Shown: one piece after another, positions 43,000 to 44,857 of the stretch
Layout: each line of letters begins with the position of its first letter
How positions within the stretch are numbered: the first letter of the stretch is position 1
Assembly: GCA_021648745.1 (NCBI GenBank)
Contig: JAKISE010000019.1
Span: 1 to 44,857 of the forward strand
Reading direction: 5' to 3'
DNA length: 44,857 bases
From: Cyclobacteriaceae bacterium
GTDB lineage: Bacteria; Bacteroidota; Bacteroidia; Cytophagales; Cyclobacteriaceae
Notes under the pieces: generated by a model
What the model was told of the DNA's origin: nothing
Databases searched by the model: none
Seen by the model: the letters and a program-made list of their open reading frames with translations, nothing else
Made by a program: the position numbers and the translations under genes

Positions 43000-43392
43000 C
43001 TACCTAACAAAGCTTTGAGCCTTTTCTTTGAGACTGTTTCGGTCGGCTGTAATGGTTGGGTCGCTATATATTTTGGAAGAAAGCTCTGCTACCACTTTGC
43101 GGTTATAACCTAACCTCTCTGCCATATCTTCGCAAAAAACAATTTCACTTTTAAATACTTGCCCATCGGCTTTCATTAATTGAATTACATTATATAAGAA
43201 TTCAAATTTTTGATCTTGAGATAGGTATTCAAGGTTGGCAATAGGCTTTGGATTTTTTACAAGTTCGTCAATATCTTTACTGCTTATATCATTGGCCTCG
43301 GCTATGGTTCTAATCAGTCGGAGTTCCTTATCAGCAATCATTCCATCACTTGCTGCCAATTTAACAAGTATATTTAGTTGGTCCTTAATCAT
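43000..43392 (-). CDS. TerB-family tellurite-resistance-like protein
   Basis: This 130-residue helical protein matches the TerB fold: LVKLAASDGMIADKELRLIRTIAEAN and YNVIQLMKADGQVFKSEIVFCEDMAERLGY, two helical halves each with the conserved D-G(M/Q)-x-x-x(K/E) acidic metal-site loops. TerB domains occur in tellurite resistance operons and in general stress and membrane-linked systems. No other ter gene is nearby; the LETM1-related gene at 11.3-12.5 kb also has a TerB domain. It converges on tonB. Confidence 0.8.
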   Translation of the reverse strand: MIKDQLNILVKLAASDGMIADKELRLIRTIAEANDISSKDIDELVKNPKPIANLEYLSQDQKFEFLYNVIQLMKADGQVFKSEIVFCEDMAERLGYNRKVVAELSSKIYSDPTITADRNSLKEKAQSFVR

Positions 43393-43565
43393 TATACAGT
43401 GGTTAGTTAAACAAATCTAAAAAATAAATGATGATTAAACATAGTAATTAAAGAAAAGCATTTTTTTAACCAAATAGTTAATACTTGATGCAACCATGTG
43501 TAAAGCTATATTGTCAGTATAGTAATGACTGAAAGAAGAATAATTAAAACTCAAAATTAGTAATA

Positions 43566-44243
43566 ATGAAAAGATCTATCATGTATTCAATTTTATTGAT
43601 GTGTAGCATATCAGTATTTGCGCAAAACAAAGATGCCCGAAAATTACAAAAATTTACATCTATTAGTGTGGCTGAAGGAATTAATGTAACACTTATTAAA
43701 GGGAACAGTTATGAAGCCAAAATAACCGCTCGCAATATTGATCTTGAAGAAATTCTAACGGAGGTATCTGGAGGTAATTTAAAAATATTTTTAGATGGGA
43801 ATAATCATAATAATATAGATGTTTCCATTGACGTAACTTTTGTTACCTTAGAAGCGGTTAAAGCGAGCTCAGCAGCAGATGTAAGGTCAAATTCGGTTAT
43901 TGAAGCAAGCAATTTTAGAGTGAGAGCTTCAAGCGCAGCTGATATTACGCTAGAAATTAAGGTAGAAACGCTGGAAGTAGCTGCATCAAGTGCGGCTGAC
44001 ATTATTTTATCCGGCTCAACAGATAGCCAAAAAGTAGATATTTCGAGTGCTTCAGATTATAAAGCTTTTGACTTAAAAAGTAAAACTGCTGACATATCGG
44101 CCTCTTCTGCTGCTGATGCTAGAGTATATGTTTCAGAGAGTTTAGAGGCTAGTGCAAGCAGTGGTGCCTCTATAAAGTATAAGGGTAATCCTGATAAAAT
44201 TAGAGAACGCAGCTCAAGTGGAGGAGATGTGAGAGAGTATTAA
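43566..44243 (+). CDS. Exported GIN-domain (DUF2807) beta-helix protein
   Basis: This 225-residue protein has a signal peptide (FAQ at about residue 21) and a GIN (head GIN, DUF2807) domain. The right-handed beta-helix rungs are marked by repeated ASSAAD or ASSGAS turns (about seven, for example at residues ~100, 118 and 137). DUF2807 proteins are abundant in Bacteroidota and thought to bind surface or polysaccharide ligands. No other gene is linked: TerB is opposite, and the region after it holds repeats. Confidence 0.85.
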   Translation: MKRSIMYSILLMCSISVFAQNKDARKLQKFTSISVAEGINVTLIKGNSYEAKITARNIDLEEILTEVSGGNLKIFLDGNNHNNIDVSIDVTFVTLEAVKASSAADVRSNSVIEASNFRVRASSAADITLEIKVETLEVAASSAADIILSGSTDSQKVDISSASDYKAFDLKSKTADISASSAADARVYVSESLEASASSGASIKYKGNPDKIRERSSSGGDVREY

Positions 44244-44352
44244 CTCGGCTATATATAGCCCCTAGAGGAGAGGATAAATTAAGAATTTAGGATGATGCGG
44301 GACAACCATTGACGGGTTTGGGTTAAGAGGCACCAAATTGTCCTATTTTTTA

Positions 44353-44425
44353 TTCTGAGGTACGAGGAATCTTGTAAGGCTAGAAAGTTGTCTTCGAAAA
44401 GCAGAAGGTTCTTCGTACCTCAGAA
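44353..44425. repeat. 73-bp inverted repeat
   Basis: TTCTGAGGTACGAGGAATC (44353-44371) and its near-complement ending GTACCTCAGAA (44405-44425) pair over about 21 bp with two mismatches and a 31-nt loop. This GGTACGAGGAAT type of hairpin resembles dispersed REP-like hairpins in bacterial genomes. No second copy is seen in the window. Confidence 0.5.
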
Positions 44426-44576
44426 CAGAAAAGAAACTTTTTGTGATTCTGTCATTTTCCTCTGCTGATCCGCTAAATGGCTAGATTGTACCCAATGACG
44501 GGTGCTAAAGTTTATTGGATTATATAATATTAATAGCGAGCTTGGGTTCAAGCTCTCCTATTTTTCCTATCGTCAT

Positions 44577-44628
44577 ACTGTCCCAAAAAGTGTGTCTGCT
44601 ATTGTACTTACACACTTTACGGGATAGT
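44577..44628. repeat. Close inverted pair resembling IS256-type ends
   Basis: ACTGTCCCAAAAAGTGTGT (44577-44595) and ACACACTTTACGGGATAGT (44610-44628) are 19-bp inverted repeats with three mismatches and a 14-nt spacer. ACTGTCCC....AGTGTGT resembles the terminal repeats of IS256-type elements, so this may be a solo end pair left after deletion, or a simple hairpin. Identity with IS256 ends is from memory. Confidence 0.45.
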
Positions 44629-44757
44629 GTCATACACTAACAAAAAATATCGTAACTTTAAACCTATTCAGGCTCCAAAAGAATGGACTGGTAAACTAGT
44701 GTCTTGTCATGTTTCTATTGACGTTTAATAATATTTTTGTACCTTTAAAAGAAACTC

Positions 44758-44857
44758 ATGAGGTACAAAGTTACATTAACACAAGAAGAGCAAATTGAGC
44801 TTCTTGAATTAACAAAGAAAGGAAAGCGTAGTGCGCAGATTATTCGTAACGCCTTAA
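44758..44857 (+). CDS. IS630-type transposase, N-terminal fragment (runs off the window)
   Basis: The frame from ATG 44758 continues to the window end. The start MRYKVTLTQEEQIELLELTKKGKRSAQIIRNAL matches the helix-turn-helix N terminus of IS630-family transposases. Only 33 residues are present, so activity and the DDE residues cannot be checked. The element left end should lie in the 100 bp upstream (about 44690-44757), but I see no convincing terminal repeat. Confidence 0.8.
   Translation, partial: MRYKVTLTQEEQIELLELTKKGKRSAQIIRNAL

Larger units (their letters stand above)
44244..44757. other. 514-bp noncoding tail before the IS element
   Basis: No gene is seen. Structures inside are a perfect GGCTATATATAGCC palindrome at 44247-44260 (possible terminator of the GIN gene), the inverted pair 44353-44425 and the inverted pair 44577-44628. 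The rest contains no open frame of useful length. Confidence 0.5.

Noticed and set aside
1..44857. tRNA or rRNA genes
   Set aside because: I looked through the noncoding gaps for cloverleaf T-loop phrases (GGTTCGA-like) and found none; no rRNA-like stretch was seen.

Overview
The window looks like a chromosomal segment of a low-GC, AT-rich member of the Bacteroidota, most plausibly a marine or soil Cytophagales-type bacterium. This rests on protein families rather than rRNA: a TonB-dependent receptor with a CarboxypepD_reg domain, YwqK/MORN-variant repeats, a GIN-domain (DUF2807) protein, LVIVD-type lipoproteins, a LETM1-related biofilm-associated protein, a DUF7009 protein and a MuiA/DUF4139 protein carrying a SusC-like insert. 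Most genes are housekeeping or conserved accessory genes. I see no rRNA, tRNA, CRISPR array, prophage or large genomic island.

Layout. 1-6.6 kb (mostly minus strand): the 5' end of an outer-membrane receptor, a 16-repeat YwqK protein, a ParE/RelE toxin-antitoxin pair, a thiolase and a three-gene envelope cassette (LVIVD-like protein, LVIVD-like lipoprotein, beta-barrel protein). 6.7-12.6 kb: a giant AsmA-like protein, then a DUF3883-type protein with degenerate nuclease residues next to a TerB/LETM1-like protein. 12.6-18.1 kb: M28 peptidase, a 43-residue membrane protein, deoxynucleoside kinase, a CvfB-like RNA-binding protein, an ArsC-fold protein without its cysteine, GlpX and TrmN6. 18.2-26.3 kb (plus strand): a C1 module of formate-tetrahydrofolate ligase, FdhD, DUF7009, the NuoEF-like FDH subunit, a REP-associated tyrosine transposase (RAYT) and the molybdenum FDH catalytic subunit. 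26.6-31.1 kb: acyltransferase, a six-fold 14-bp repeat array before an ATPase, and MuiA. 31.3-39.9 kb: PyrE, Nudix, GcvT, an alpha/beta hydrolase with a TetR regulator, TruC-like and RlmF RNA-modification enzymes, an M61-like peptidase that lost its catalytic Glu, and a GNAT. 40-44.9 kb: EF-G-like GTPase divergent from TonB, TerB, GIN protein, and the start of an IS630-type transposase.

How the genes work together. The clearest pathway is C1 metabolism. FdhA/FdhB oxidise formate to CO2 with NAD+, FdhD sulfurates the molybdenum cofactor, and Fhs loads formate onto tetrahydrofolate; the GcvT of the glycine cleavage system lies about 14 kb away. The C1 operon is interrupted by a RAYT with its own palindromes, so FdhA translation now begins 6 nt after the RAYT stop. 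The hydrolase/TetR pair shares near-identical operators, and the EF-G-like/tonB divergent promoter has two matching CRP/FNR-like dyads.

The most noteworthy items are the RAYT inside the FDH operon, two copies of a 167-bp inverted-repeat element (one overlapping the fdhA stop codon), the 14-bp array ahead of the ATPase, the SusC-plug-like insert in MuiA, and three proteins that keep a fold but lost catalytic residues (DUF3883, ArsC-like, M61-like). I did not find a clear-cut new defence or biosynthetic system.
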